The notes beneath the pieces are model-generated. The model searched no databases. It saw only the letters and a list, made by a program, of their open reading frames with translations, and had not been told where the DNA came from. Below are positions 1 through 8,659 of a DNA stretch of 64,000 bases, in pieces. Position 1 is the stretch's first letter, and each line of letters opens with the position of its first letter. This DNA is from Acidovorax sp. Leaf191 (lineage in GTDB: Bacteria; Pseudomonadota; Gammaproteobacteria; Burkholderiales; Burkholderiaceae_C): assembly GCF_001424425.1 (NCBI RefSeq), contig NZ_LMPT01000022.1, forward strand, positions 124,001 to 188,000, read 5' to 3'. Position numbers and translations under genes: made by a program.

Positions 1-1
1 G

Positions 2-1012
2 GTCATGGTGCTGGAGGCGGCCGATGCCGTCGGCACCGGCACCAGCTCGCGCAACAGCGAGGTCATCCATGCCGGGCTGTACTACGCCACGGGCTCGCTC
101 AAGGCGCGGCTGTGCGTGCAAGGCCGCGAGCTGCTCTACGCGTACTGCGCCGAGCGCGGCGTGCCGCACCGGCGCTGCGGCAAGCTGATCGTGGCCACGT
201 CCCCGGAACAGATTCCGGCGCTGCAGGGCATCGAAGCGCGCGCGCGTGCCAACGGCGTTGGCGATCTGCAATGGCTCGATGCAGAGGCCGCGCAGGCGCT
301 GGAGCCTGCGCTGCAGTGCGTGGCCGCCCTGCTTTCGCCGAGCACAGGCATCGTCGACAGCCATGCGCTGATGCTCGCGCTGCAGGGAGACCTGGAGCAC
401 GCGGGTGGGATGGTGGTATTGAATTCGCCCCTGGCGCACGCTGAGTGCGCGCCAAATGCTATTGAATTGGTAGCGGTTGACGGTACACGCCTGGTGGCGC
501 GTTCCGTGGTCAATGCCGCCGGCCTGCACGCCCCTGCGCTGGCCGCACGATTTGCGGGCCTCGGCGCCGCGCATGTGCCTGTCGCCCACTACGCCAAGGG
601 CAACTACTTCACCCTGTCTGGCAAGGCGCCCTTCAGCCGGCTGATCTACCCCGTGCCGGAGGCCGCAGGCCTCGGTGTGCACCTGACGCTGGACCTGGGC
701 GGGCAGGCGAAGTTCGGGCCGGACGTGCAGTGGGTCGACTCACCCGACGATCTGGCGGTAGACCCATCCCGTGGCGATGCGTTCTATGCCGAGGTCCGCC
801 GTTACTGGCCCGGGTTGCGCGATGGCGCGCTCGTGCCCGGCTATGCGGGCATGCGCCCCAAGATCCACGGTCCCGACGCCGCGGCGGCGGATTTCGTGAT
901 CCAGGGGCCATCGGTGCACGGGATCGCAGGGGTGGTCAACCTGTTCGGCATCGAATCGCCCGGGTTGACAAGTGCCCTCGCGATTGGGGAGCATGTGGCG
1001 GCGCTGGCTTGA
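2..1012 (+). CDS. FAD-dependent oxidoreductase, L-2-hydroxyglutarate dehydrogenase-like (5' partial)
   Basis: The reading frame is already open at the window edge, so the N-terminus, including the expected GxGxxG FAD-binding motif, lies outside. The first visible part carries the run TSSRNSEVIHAGLYY, typical of the D-amino-acid-oxidase-fold family that includes L-2-hydroxyglutarate dehydrogenase (LhgO). The C-terminal part ends with NLFGIESPGLTSALAIG, the second FAD-contact region of the same family. Such enzymes oxidise a 2-hydroxy acid and pass electrons to the quinone pool. The exact substrate cannot be read from the sequence. Residues around NAIELVAVDG (about 455-485) are encoded by DNA that looks like half of the dispersed repeat described elsewhere in this window. 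Confidence 0.8.
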   Translation, partial: VMVLEAADAVGTGTSSRNSEVIHAGLYYATGSLKARLCVQGRELLYAYCAERGVPHRRCGKLIVATSPEQIPALQGIEARARANGVGDLQWLDAEAAQALEPALQCVAALLSPSTGIVDSHALMLALQGDLEHAGGMVVLNSPLAHAECAPNAIELVAVDGTRLVARSVVNAAGLHAPALAARFAGLGAAHVPVAHYAKGNYFTLSGKAPFSRLIYPVPEAAGLGVHLTLDLGGQAKFGPDVQWVDSPDDLAVDPSRGDAFYAEVRRYWPGLRDGALVPGYAGMRPKIHGPDAAAADFVIQGPSVHGIAGVVNLFGIESPGLTSALAIGEHVAALA

Positions 1013-1150
1013 TCTGGCGCAAGCTGCTTGCACACCGTAACCTCTTGGGTCCCCGTCCTACGAAGGGGCTTCGGGCACGTGGCTAAGATGAAACCCAAGA
1101 CCTCCTGTGTGGAGGTCCAACATTTTTTGTTGCTCTCAAGAAAGGCTTGT

Positions 1151-1456
1151 ATGACTGTTTCCGACACCATCACCACGACCCAGGGCGAACTGGAAAAACT
1201 GGTGTCCGACCTGCGCGGGCTGCTGGCCAGCAAGGACCTGGACGCCGTGCCCGACATCAAAGTGCTGCGCCAACGCCTGGACGATGGCCTTCACAACGCC
1301 CGTGAATCCGCCGTCCGTGCCGCGCAGGACGCAGCACGCCAGGCCAAGGACGCTGCCCTCGCCGCAGACCGCTATGCGCACGATGAGCCATGGCGTGTGG
1401 CCGGTGCCGCTCTGGCCGTGGGCGCCCTCGTGGGCTTCGTGCTGGCCCGCCGCTAA
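1151..1456 (+). CDS. DUF883 family protein (ElaB/YqjD-like)
   Basis: This 101-residue protein has a long amphipathic, Ala/Lys/Asp-rich helical body followed by one C-terminal hydrophobic segment (VAGAALAVGALVGFVLARR). That is the DUF883 pattern of ElaB/YqjD, small inner-membrane proteins that in E. coli bind ribosomes through the N-terminal part in stationary phase. I chose the ATG at 1151 because it follows an AAGAAAGG purine run; an upstream in-frame start at 1028 would add residues unlike the family. It heads a three-gene set (DUF883, YqjE-like, YqjK-like) that is conserved in order in many proteobacteria. The ribosome role is inherited from the family. Confidence 0.85.
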   Translation: MTVSDTITTTQGELEKLVSDLRGLLASKDLDAVPDIKVLRQRLDDGLHNARESAVRAAQDAARQAKDAALAADRYAHDEPWRVAGAALAVGALVGFVLARR

Positions 1457-1498
1457 CCTGGTGCCGCGCCCTATGAAGCAAAGGTTCGGAGACCGTCC

Positions 1499-1894
1499 AT
1501 GAACTGGTTGTCCATTCTGGGGCTGGAAAGCTTGGTGTCGCGGTGGCGTGCCAACGTCATCGAGGCTGCCATCGCGACCGAAGACCGCATGGATCTGGCG
1601 CGCCTGGAGTGGCAGGATCAGAAGCAGCGCTTGCAGCAGATGCTGGTGCTGACCATTCTGGTTGCAGGCCTCACGGTGGTGGCGCTGATCATGCTCTCTC
1701 TGGCCGTCCTCGTGCATTTTTGGGACACGCCACAGCGTACGCTGGTGGCCTGGATCGTTGCAGGTGTCTGGGTGGCCGGATGGGGCGCAACATTGCTGTC
1801 GCTCGTTTCGGTGGCCAAGCGGGCCAGTGATGGCTTTGCATTGACCCGCCGAGAACTGGCGCAAGACTGGCGTGACATCAAGGAGCGTTTGTAA
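1499..1894 (+). CDS. Phage-holin superfamily/YqjE-like membrane protein
   Basis: This is a 131-residue protein with two adjacent transmembrane segments (about residues 47-75 and 82-105) and charged cytoplasmic ends. This matches the YqjE/DUF1469 group of the holin III superfamily. The stop codon overlaps the next start as TAATG, so the downstream gene is translationally coupled. No lytic partners are nearby, so a phage function is unlikely; it is a chromosomal envelope protein belonging to the DUF883-YqjE-YqjK trio. Function is unknown beyond membrane location. Confidence 0.8.
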   Translation: MNWLSILGLESLVSRWRANVIEAAIATEDRMDLARLEWQDQKQRLQQMLVLTILVAGLTVVALIMLSLAVLVHFWDTPQRTLVAWIVAGVWVAGWGATLLSLVSVAKRASDGFALTRRELAQDWRDIKERL

Positions 1895-2226
1895 TGGCCG
1901 CCGCATCTCCAACCACTGCCGTCCCTGACGTGGCGGACCTTCCGCCCCCCACGGATGCGCAGCAAAAGGTCATTGACCGCATTGCCACCCAGCGCGCGCG
2001 CCTGCGTGCGCGCCGGGTTGCGCGGGCCCAGTCCCTGGCGCTGTCACGGCAACGTGAGGGCGCGGGCGGGATCGATGAATCCATGGCACTGCGCCTGGCA
2101 GGTTTTGCCCGCGAACATCCCGTGGCCATGGTCGCGATGGCGGGTGTGGGCCTGGTGGCGGGGCCTCGTCGTCTGATCCGTTGGGCTGGCGTGGTGTTGC
2201 CGCTGTTGATGCGGCTGCGCCGCTGA
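1894..2226 (+). CDS. YqjK-like hypothetical protein
   Basis: The 110-residue product is Arg-rich in its first half, with a helical run RIATQRARLRARRVARAQ, and ends in a short hydrophobic stretch plus basic tail (VVLPLLMRLRR). It starts within the stop codon of the YqjE-like gene (TAATG). Position and size match YqjK-type proteins that close this trio, but similarity is judged by eye only. A strong terminator follows 23 bp downstream, so the trio is one transcription unit. Confidence 0.65.
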   Translation: MAAASPTTAVPDVADLPPPTDAQQKVIDRIATQRARLRARRVARAQSLALSRQREGAGGIDESMALRLAGFAREHPVAMVAMAGVGLVAGPRRLIRWAGVVLPLLMRLRR

Positions 2227-2249
2227 GCGCTGCGCGAGTGCATCCCAAG

Positions 2250-2276
2250 GCCGCTGTCGTACAGCGGCTTTTTTTT
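2250..2276 (+). terminator. Intrinsic terminator after the DUF883-YqjE-YqjK trio
   Basis: A perfect 7-bp stem (GCCGCTG/CAGCGGC) with a TCGTA loop is followed by eight T. It lies between the plus-strand trio and the convergent pyrD. Confidence 0.9.
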
Positions 2277-2301
2277 GCCTTCCGGCCGGCGAGAAGGGTG
2301 T

Positions 2302-3360
2302 TTATCGCGCCATGGCCTTGATGGCCTTGGCCGCTTTGACCACCAGACCCGGGCCTTCATAAATGAGGCCGGTGTAGATCTGCACCACGTCCGCTCCCGC
2401 GCGGATCTTGCTCACAGCGTCTTGCGCGCTCATCACGCCACCGACGCCGATGATGGGAAACTGCGGCCCCAGCGCTGCACGCAGCTGCCGGATCACCTGG
2501 TTGCTGGCCTCCAGCACGGGTGCGCCGCTCAGCCCCCCCGTTTCCTCGGCGTGCCGCAGGCCTTGCACGGCAGTGCGCACGATGGTGGTATTGGTGGCGA
2601 TCACGCCGTCCATGCCATGGCGTGTCAGGGTGGCTGCAATCACGGCGACCTGCGCTTCATCCAGGTCCGGCGCAATCTTCACGAACACGGGCACGCGCCG
2701 GGCATGGCGCGTGGCCAGGACTTCGCGGCGCTCCGCGATGGCCCCCAACAAGGCGTCCAGCGCCGCATCGCTCTGGAGGGCGCGCAGGTTCTGCGTGTTC
2801 GGCGAGCTGATGTTGACCGTGACGTAGTCGGCATGGGGATACACGCCCTCCAGGCAGGTCAGGTAGTCGCTGGTGGCGTTCTCGATGGGGGTGGTGGCGT
2901 TCTTGCCGATGTTCAGGCCCAGCAGCAGGGGGTGGCGTCGGGCTTGCGTGGTGCGAAAACGTGCCTGCTGCACGTTGTGCAAAAAGGCATCCAGCCCCTC
3001 ATTGTTGAACCCCAGGCGGTTGATGAGCGCACGGGCTTCGGGCAGGCGGAACATGCGTGGCTTGGGGTTGCCAGGCTGCGCCTTCGGGGTGACGGTGCCC
3101 ACCTCTACAAAACCAAACCCCATGGCGCCCAGCGCATCGATGCAGCGGGCGTTCTTGTCCAGGCCTGCCGCCATGCCGACGCGGTTCGGAAAGGTCAGCC
3201 CGGCCAGTTGCACGGGGTCGTCCACCGTCTCGTTGCACCAGGCCCACTGCAGGGGGGTGCGCTGACCGCGGGCCAGCATGTCCATGGTGAGTTCATGCGC
3301 AGCTTCGGCATCCAGGCCGAAGAGGAAAGGGCGGGTCAGGGCGTAGGGGATCAGGGACAT
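2302..3360 (-). CDS. pyrD: Dihydroorotate dehydrogenase (quinone), class 2
   Basis: PyrD oxidises dihydroorotate to orotate, the fourth step of pyrimidine synthesis, passing electrons through FMN to membrane quinone. The 352-residue protein has the class 2 N-terminal membrane-association helix (MSLIPYALTRPFLFGLDAE), the NRVGMAAGLDKN motif, the NISSPNTQNLR active-site stretch and the phosphate-binding IIGVGGV near the C-terminus. Length is normal for class 2 (about 340-350). It is transcribed divergently from rpiA with only about 47 bp between the starts, so the two promoters must overlap or be very close. Confidence 0.97.
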   Translation of the reverse strand: MSLIPYALTRPFLFGLDAEAAHELTMDMLARGQRTPLQWAWCNETVDDPVQLAGLTFPNRVGMAAGLDKNARCIDALGAMGFGFVEVGTVTPKAQPGNPKPRMFRLPEARALINRLGFNNEGLDAFLHNVQQARFRTTQARRHPLLLGLNIGKNATTPIENATSDYLTCLEGVYPHADYVTVNISSPNTQNLRALQSDAALDALLGAIAERREVLATRHARRVPVFVKIAPDLDEAQVAVIAATLTRHGMDGVIATNTTIVRTAVQGLRHAEETGGLSGAPVLEASNQVIRQLRAALGPQFPIIGVGGVMSAQDAVSKIRAGADVVQIYTGLIYEGPGLVVKAAKAIKAMAR

Positions 3361-3407
3361 GGAGGTGTGGCGGGGGATAATTGCGCAATAACCTCCGATT
3401 TTCTCTC

Positions 3408-4097
3408 ATGACGACCTCCACCTCCCTCTCCCAAGACGAACTCAAGACCCTGGTAGGCCAAGCCGCGTTGCAATACGTGGTGCGCGGCGAGATAGTGGGG
3501 GTGGGCACAGGCTCCACGGTGAACAAGTTCATCGATGCGCTGGCCGGCATGAAGGACGAGATCAAGGGTGCGGTCTCCAGCTCGGTGGCCAGCACCGAGC
3601 GCCTCAAGGCCCTGGGCATCCCGGTGTTCGATGCGAACGAGGTCGAATCGCTGGCGGTCTACATCGACGGCGCCGACGAGATCGATGGCAAAGGCCACAT
3701 GGTCAAGGGCGGCGGCGCTGCGCTCACCCGCGAAAAGATCGTGGCGGCATTGGCGAGCCGGTTTGTGTGCATCGCCGACGAATCCAAGCTCGTGGCCGCG
3801 TTGGGCAAGTTCCCGCTGCCGGTGGAGGTCATCCCGATGGCCGCCCAGCACATCACGCGCCGGTTCGCCGCGATGGGCGGCACCGCCAGCCTGCGCCTCA
3901 AGGACGGCCAACCCCTGGTCACTGACAACGGTCAGCACATCCTGGATGTCACGGGCCTCTCCATCCAGGACCCGCTCGCATTCGAGTCCGAGATCAACCA
4001 GTGGCCCGGTGTGGTGACGGTGGGGGTATTCGCGCACCAGAAGGCGTCGGTGTGCCTGCTGGGTACCGCCCAGGGTGTCAAAACCTTGGCTTATTGA
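3408..4097 (+). CDS. rpiA: Ribose-5-phosphate isomerase A
   Basis: RpiA interconverts ribose 5-phosphate and ribulose 5-phosphate in the pentose phosphate pathway. The 229-residue protein shows the family motifs GVGTGSTVNKFID (phosphate loop), YIDGADEID (catalytic Asp) and the KGGGAALTREKI loop. I chose the ATG at 3408 (MTTSTSLSQDEL); the upstream TTG at 3381 would lie in the pyrD promoter region and adds a tail foreign to the family. A strong terminator follows. Confidence 0.97.
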   Translation: MTTSTSLSQDELKTLVGQAALQYVVRGEIVGVGTGSTVNKFIDALAGMKDEIKGAVSSSVASTERLKALGIPVFDANEVESLAVYIDGADEIDGKGHMVKGGGAALTREKIVAALASRFVCIADESKLVAALGKFPLPVEVIPMAAQHITRRFAAMGGTASLRLKDGQPLVTDNGQHILDVTGLSIQDPLAFESEINQWPGVVTVGVFAHQKASVCLLGTAQGVKTLAY

Positions 4098-4117
4098 ACG
4101 GCTCCGGAGCCACGCAG

Positions 4118-4154
4118 AAAACACAAAGGGCCGTAGTGACGGCCCTTTGTGTTT
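4118..4154 (+). terminator. Intrinsic terminator after rpiA
   Basis: A long perfect hairpin of 16 bp per arm (AAACACAAAGGGCCGT and its complement) around an AGTG-type loop, ending in GTGTTT. With A-rich and T-rich outer ends it could act on both strands, also serving the convergent DUF4124 gene. Confidence 0.85.
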
Positions 4155-4208
4155 GGAGCTCCGCGGCGCCAGTGCGTCGGCACCTGCGACCCGCGGAATG
4201 GGTGGATA

Positions 4209-4865
4209 TCAGAAACGGATACCGGCGGGGTTGCTGGGACTGGGTCCTTCATTGACAGGAGCCGGGGGCCGCACCCGTGAATTGGTGGCTGCCGGCGGTG
4301 CAGACGCTGATGCAGGCGAAGCAGCTGGTTCTGCCGCCTTGACTGCCACCAGGGGCGTCGGCGTCGGAGCCCGATAGTTGCGTGGGAGTTGAGATTGCTG
4401 GGGATACCCTGCCGTGTCCAGGTACTGGGACCACTCGCCTTCCGAGAAGCCTATGAGATGCTGACTCCCGATCGTGCCAAACGGCAGGCTGGTGTTGTTG
4501 CTCAATTTTTGAAGCGCCGCGATATCTTCATTGCTCGTGACCGTGCGCTCCGTGAACGGAATGCCCCGCGATGTCAGGAAGGTACGCGCCGACGTACACG
4601 GTGTGCAGTCATTGCCTGTGTAGAGCGTGACGGGAAATCGACCGGCGACCTGGCGCAGCGAGGCCGGCAGATTGTCGTTGGCAGAAGCCGGTGCCGTGCC
4701 CGTCATGCGCGCCGGTTGTGCGTTTCCTTCCGCGGGCGGGCGGTCCGAAAACGTCACCTTGCCGTCGGGACCGACGATGCGATAGACGCCTTGCGCATGG
4801 GCGCCGGCACAGGCCAGTGTCATCAGCAAAGATGCCAGCAAAGGGGCGGTCAGGGGCTTGTGCAT
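4209..4865 (-). CDS. Exported glutaredoxin-fold protein with DUF4124 N-terminus
   Basis: The 218-residue protein begins with a signal peptide (cleavage probably after AGAHAQ), then a DUF4124 module (YRIVGPDGKVTFSDRPP, about 27-45), then a glutaredoxin/thioredoxin-like domain with a CTPC redox motif near residue 88 (VTLYTGNDCTPC) and SLPFGTIGSQHLIGFSE matching the cis-Pro/GSH-side region. The C-terminal 60 residues are a Pro/Ala linker. This suggests a periplasmic or membrane-surface thiol-disulfide protein, although partner and substrate are unknown. It is a single gene between rpiA and the M3 peptidase. Confidence 0.8.
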   Translation of the reverse strand: MHKPLTAPLLASLLMTLACAGAHAQGVYRIVGPDGKVTFSDRPPAEGNAQPARMTGTAPASANDNLPASLRQVAGRFPVTLYTGNDCTPCTSARTFLTSRGIPFTERTVTSNEDIAALQKLSNNTSLPFGTIGSQHLIGFSEGEWSQYLDTAGYPQQSQLPRNYRAPTPTPLVAVKAAEPAASPASASAPPAATNSRVRPPAPVNEGPSPSNPAGIRF

Positions 4866-4953
4866 GCTCGATTCTCCTCACTCATTCGGGGGCTGGTCCG
4901 TCGGCACGGGATGCATAACAAACACCGCACATGCTTCGGGCTCCATGTCTTGT

Positions 4954-6999
4954 TCACGCGGCTGGCGCTTGCGCCATGCCCTGGTGGCGCAGCAAGGCGT
5001 CCAGATTGGGCTCGCGGCCCCGGAACGCCTTGAACGACTCCATGGCAGGGCGGCTGCCGCCAGCCTCCAGGATGGCCTCGCGGTAGCGGCGCCCTGTCTC
5101 AGTGCTGGGCAGGCCATCGCTTCCGGCGGTCTCTTCGAAGGCGGCGTAGGCGTCGGCGCTCAGCACCTCGGCCCACTTGTAGCTGTAGTAGCCTGCCGCG
5201 TAGCCGCCGGCAAAGATATGGCTGAAGGTGTGGGCCGTGCGGCTGAAGGCAGGTGGCGTGAGCACCGAGACCTCGTCGCGCACCTGGGCCAGCAGGGGCA
5301 TGAAGTCCTTTGCCGGGTCGTGTTCGGTGTGCAGCAGCATGTCGAACAGCGAGAACTCGATCTGGCGCAGCGTCTGCATGCCGCTCTGGAAGTTCTTGGC
5401 CGCAATCATCTTGTCGAACAGCGCGCGGGGCAGCGGTGCGCCGGTGTCCACATGGGCCGTCATGTGCTTGAGCACATCCCATTCCCAGCAGAAGTTTTCC
5501 ATGAACTGGCTGGGCAGTTCCACCGCATCCCACTCCACGCCGCCGATGCCCGAGACGTCGCGTTCATTCACCTGGGTCAGCATGTGGTGCAGGCCATGGC
5601 CGAACTCGTGGAACAGCGTGATCACGTCGTCGTGCGTGAGCAGCGGCGGCTTGCCATCCACACCACTGGCGAAGTTGCAGACCAGGTGCGCCACCGGGGT
5701 CTGCAGCACGCCGGTATCGGGGCGCAGCCAGCGGGCGCGCACGTCGTCCATCCAGGCGCCGCCACGCTTGCCGGTGCGGGCCGGCTGGTCCAGGTAGAAC
5801 TGGCCGACCAATGTGCTGCCACGCTCGATGCGATAGAACTCCACCGCGGGGTTCCACACCGGCGCGCTGTCGCGGCGGATGGACACCTCGAACAGGGTCT
5901 CGATGATCTTGAAAAGGCCCGCCAGCACCTTGGGCGCCGTGAAGTACTCCTTGACCTCCTGCTCGCTGAAGGCATAACGCGCTTCCTTGAGCTTTTCGGA
6001 GACATAGGGCCAGTCCCAGGCCTGTGGATTGGAGAGCGAAAGCTTTTCTGCCGCAAAGGCGCGCAGGTCTGCCACATCTTTTTCGGCATAGGGGCGCGCG
6101 CGGCGGGCCAGGTCGCGCAGGAATCCGACGACCTGTGCGGGCGACTGCGCCATCTTGGGCACCACGGAGACTTCGCCAAAATTGGCGTAGCCCAGCAGCT
6201 GGGCCTCTTCACGGCGCAGCCCGAGGATCTCGCCGATCAGCGCCGTGTTGTCGAACTTGCGCGCATCGCCTTGGGCCTGGTCGGAGGCGCGGGTGACGTA
6301 CGCGTGGTACAGCTTCTCGCGCAGGTCGCTGCGCGTGGCGAACTGCATCACCGGCAGATAGCACGGCATCTTCAGGGTGAGCTTGTAGCCGTCCTTGCCG
6401 TCGGCCTGCGCGGCTGCGAGCGCGGCCTGCTGCACATCGGACGGGATGCCGTCCAGCTCGTCGGCCGTGGCGTAGTAGGCGTAGGCGTCGGTGGCATCCA
6501 GCGCGTTCTCGCTGAACTTCTGGGACAGCTCGGCCTGGCGCTCCTGGATCTGGGCGAAGCGCTCCTTGGCGGCACCCGTCAGCTCAGCGCCGCTGAGCAC
6601 GAAGTTGCGCACGGCGTTGCGGTGCGCCTGGCGCTGCTCGTCCGTGAGCGTGGCGGGGTCGATGGCCTTGTACTTGGCGAACAGGCGTTCGTCGGCGCCC
6701 AGCCGCGTCCAGAACTCGGTCACGCGGGGCAGGGCGGCGTTGTATGCGGCGCGCAACTCGGGGGTGTCCGCCACGCTGTTGAGGTGGCTGACCGCGCCCC
6801 AGGCCATGCCCAGCCGCTCGGTCGCCACGTCCAGGACCTTGGCGATCGCATCCCAGCGGGCCGGGAAGTCGGGTGCCGTGACGGTTTCCAGGGCCGCACT
6901 GGCCCGTTCGAGCAGCACATCCATGGCGGGCGCCACGTCGTCGGGACGGATGCTGTCAAAGGGGGGGAGGCCGGTGAAGTCGAGAAGGGCGTTGCTCAT
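4954..6999 (-). CDS. prlC: M3-family zinc oligopeptidase (oligopeptidase A type)
   Basis: This 681-residue cytosolic thimet-type metallopeptidase cleaves short peptides, including cleaved signal peptides in E. coli. The zinc motif HEFGHGLHHML is at about residue 464, and the downstream GGVEWDAVELPSQFMENFCWE supplies the third zinc ligand region. Length matches OpdA/PrlC (about 680). I chose the ATG at 6999 (MSNALLDFTGLPPF); the open frame extends 14 codons further upstream without family similarity. folD is co-oriented upstream, 90 bp away, so the two may be cotranscribed. Confidence 0.93.
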   Translation of the reverse strand: MSNALLDFTGLPPFDSIRPDDVAPAMDVLLERASAALETVTAPDFPARWDAIAKVLDVATERLGMAWGAVSHLNSVADTPELRAAYNAALPRVTEFWTRLGADERLFAKYKAIDPATLTDEQRQAHRNAVRNFVLSGAELTGAAKERFAQIQERQAELSQKFSENALDATDAYAYYATADELDGIPSDVQQAALAAAQADGKDGYKLTLKMPCYLPVMQFATRSDLREKLYHAYVTRASDQAQGDARKFDNTALIGEILGLRREEAQLLGYANFGEVSVVPKMAQSPAQVVGFLRDLARRARPYAEKDVADLRAFAAEKLSLSNPQAWDWPYVSEKLKEARYAFSEQEVKEYFTAPKVLAGLFKIIETLFEVSIRRDSAPVWNPAVEFYRIERGSTLVGQFYLDQPARTGKRGGAWMDDVRARWLRPDTGVLQTPVAHLVCNFASGVDGKPPLLTHDDVITLFHEFGHGLHHMLTQVNERDVSGIGGVEWDAVELPSQFMENFCWEWDVLKHMTAHVDTGAPLPRALFDKMIAAKNFQSGMQTLRQIEFSLFDMLLHTEHDPAKDFMPLLAQVRDEVSVLTPPAFSRTAHTFSHIFAGGYAAGYYSYKWAEVLSADAYAAFEETAGSDGLPSTETGRRYREAILEAGGSRPAMESFKAFRGREPNLDALLRHQGMAQAPAA

Positions 7000-7089
7000 G
7001 CGAAGGTAGATGACGCCGAGGGGCGTAGGTTCAAGTTGCAAGGCAGCCAGCGCATGTCGCCGGTGGTCGTCTGGGCTTTCGGCCCGCGC

Positions 7090-7944
7090 TCAGCGGGCCG
7101 CAGTGCGCTCGGCTGCCTCGATGGTGTTCACCAGCAGCATGGTAATGGTCATGGGGCCGACCCCGCCAGGAACGGGGGTGATCCAGCCGGCGACTTCCTT
7201 GACGCCGTCGAAGTCCACGTCGCCGCAGAGCTTGCCGTCCGCCTTCCGGTTGATGCCGACGTCGATGACGATGGCGCCGGGCTTGACCATGTCGGCAGTC
7301 AGCGTGTTGGCCCGGCCTACGGCCGCCACGACGATGTCTGCCTGGCGGGTGTGATAGCCCAGGTCCGGCGTGCCGCTGTGGGTGACGGTCACGGTGGCGT
7401 TGGCCTGCAGCAGGAGCAACGCCATGGGCTTGCCCACGGTGTTGCTGCGGCCGATGACGACCGCGTGCTTGCCCTTGATCGACTGCCCCGTGGATTCGAT
7501 CAGCTTCATGCTGCCGTAAGGCGTGCAGGGGCGAAACCCGTCCAGGCCCGCCATGAGCTCACCGGCCGACAGCACGGAGTACCCGTCGACGTCCTTGGCC
7601 GTTGCGATGGCCTCGATCACCTTGTGCGGGTCGATGTGCTTGGGCAGCGGCATCTGCACCAGGATGCCGTGCACTGCCGGGTCGGCATTGAGTGCAGCGA
7701 TGCGATCGAGCAGCTTAGCTTCGGTCAGATCGGCGTCGTACTTTTCGAAGACCGAACGCACGCCGCTGTCCTCGCAAGCCTTGATCTTGTTGCGCACGTA
7801 CACCGCCGAGGCCGGATCTTCGCCGACCAGGATCACCGCCAGGCCCGGTTGGTGGCCGCGTGCGGTGAGAGCGGCTGCGCGCTGCGCCACGTCGGCGCGC
7901 AATTGTCGGGAGAGGGCGTTGCCGTCGATGAGCTGTGCTGTCAT
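7090..7944 (-). CDS. folD: Bifunctional methylenetetrahydrofolate dehydrogenase/cyclohydrolase
   Basis: FolD converts 5,10-methylene-THF to 10-formyl-THF using NADP. The 284-residue protein carries the catalytic YVRNKIKACEDSGV signature (Tyr/Lys), the GILVQMPLPKHID motif, the Rossmann loop VVIGRSNTVGKP and the C-terminal TPVPGGVGPMT. Length and motifs are complete. It lies upstream of prlC on the same strand; a dispersed intergenic repeat sits just upstream of its start. Confidence 0.97.
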   Translation of the reverse strand: MTAQLIDGNALSRQLRADVAQRAAALTARGHQPGLAVILVGEDPASAVYVRNKIKACEDSGVRSVFEKYDADLTEAKLLDRIAALNADPAVHGILVQMPLPKHIDPHKVIEAIATAKDVDGYSVLSAGELMAGLDGFRPCTPYGSMKLIESTGQSIKGKHAVVIGRSNTVGKPMALLLLQANATVTVTHSGTPDLGYHTRQADIVVAAVGRANTLTADMVKPGAIVIDVGINRKADGKLCGDVDFDGVKEVAGWITPVPGGVGPMTITMLLVNTIEAAERTAAR

Positions 7945-7961
7945 GTCAAAAATACCGGATC

Positions 7962-8012
7962 AAAATGGCCGCTGCCGCTGGTCTGTAGAGCGCAAGCAGC
8001 TATGAAAATGTG
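7962..8012 (-). repeat. Dispersed intergenic repeat, copy E
   Basis: Read on the minus strand this shows CATAGCTGCTTGCGCT, a short variable loop, then AGCGGCAGCGGCCATTTT. It is one of six similar elements in this window (others at 23577, 34362, 49497, 53141, 59081). Confidence 0.7.
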
Positions 8013-8032
8013 AGCAATGCTATTGGTTCAGC

Positions 8033-8659
8033 TCAGCCCTTGGGTGCGTTCTGTCCGAGGGCGATCTTGAGCAGGTCGGCTACGGTGTTGGCGTTGAGCT
8101 TTTCCATGATGTTGGCGCGGTGCGCTTCCACCGTCTTGATGCTGATGCCCAGGTCGTCGGCGATCTGCTTGTTCAGGCGGCCGGCGACGATGCGTTCGAG
8201 CACCTGGGCTTCGCGGCTGGTGAGCTTGGAGAGCAGGGCGTCGCGGCTGGCGGCCTGCTGGTAGCCGGCGAAGGCTTCGCGGGCGTGGTCCAGCATGCGC
8301 TCGACCAGGCCGACCAGTTCTTCTTCGTTGAACGGCTTCTGGATGAAATCCAGCGCGCCCTTCTTCATGGTGTTCACCGCCATGGGCACGTCGCCGTGGC
8401 CGGTGATGAAGACGATGGGCAGGGGGGACTTGCGCTCGATCAGGCGGTCCTGCAGCTCCAGGCCGGTCATGCCGCCCATGCGGATGTCGACGATCAGGCA
8501 GGCCACCTCGCGCGGGTCGTAGCGCGACAAAAAGGTCTCGGCCGAATCAAAGCAGCGCACCCGGTAGTCCTTGCCTTCCAGCAGCCACTGCAGGGAATCG
8601 CGAACCGCCTCGTCGTCATCCACCACATAGACGGTGCCTTTTTTCGGAATCAAGCTCAT
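8033..8659 (-). CDS. FixJ-family response regulator
   Basis: The 208-residue protein has an N-terminal receiver (VYVVDDDEAVRDSL; phospho-acceptor Asp58 in CLIVDIRMGG; Lys in FIQKPF) and a C-terminal LuxR-type helix-turn-helix (LTSREAQVLERIVAGRLNKQIA, KTVEAHRANIMEKL). It begins inside the stop codon of the sensor kinase gene (ATGA), so kinase and regulator are translationally coupled. The pair is divergent from the pyruvate dehydrogenase operon. Control of that operon or of central carbon flux is an inference from position only. Confidence 0.92.
   Translation of the reverse strand: MSLIPKKGTVYVVDDDEAVRDSLQWLLEGKDYRVRCFDSAETFLSRYDPREVACLIVDIRMGGMTGLELQDRLIERKSPLPIVFITGHGDVPMAVNTMKKGALDFIQKPFNEEELVGLVERMLDHAREAFAGYQQAASRDALLSKLTSREAQVLERIVAGRLNKQIADDLGISIKTVEAHRANIMEKLNANTVADLLKIALGQNAPKG

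Noticed and set aside
1499..1894. Phage lysis cassette
   Set aside because: The holin-like protein belongs to the YqjE chromosomal group with DUF883 and YqjK-like neighbours; no endolysin is present.
4858..8013. A 1051-codon open frame antisense to prlC and folD
   Set aside because: The two genes on the other strand carry complete catalytic motifs; this frame is their complement.
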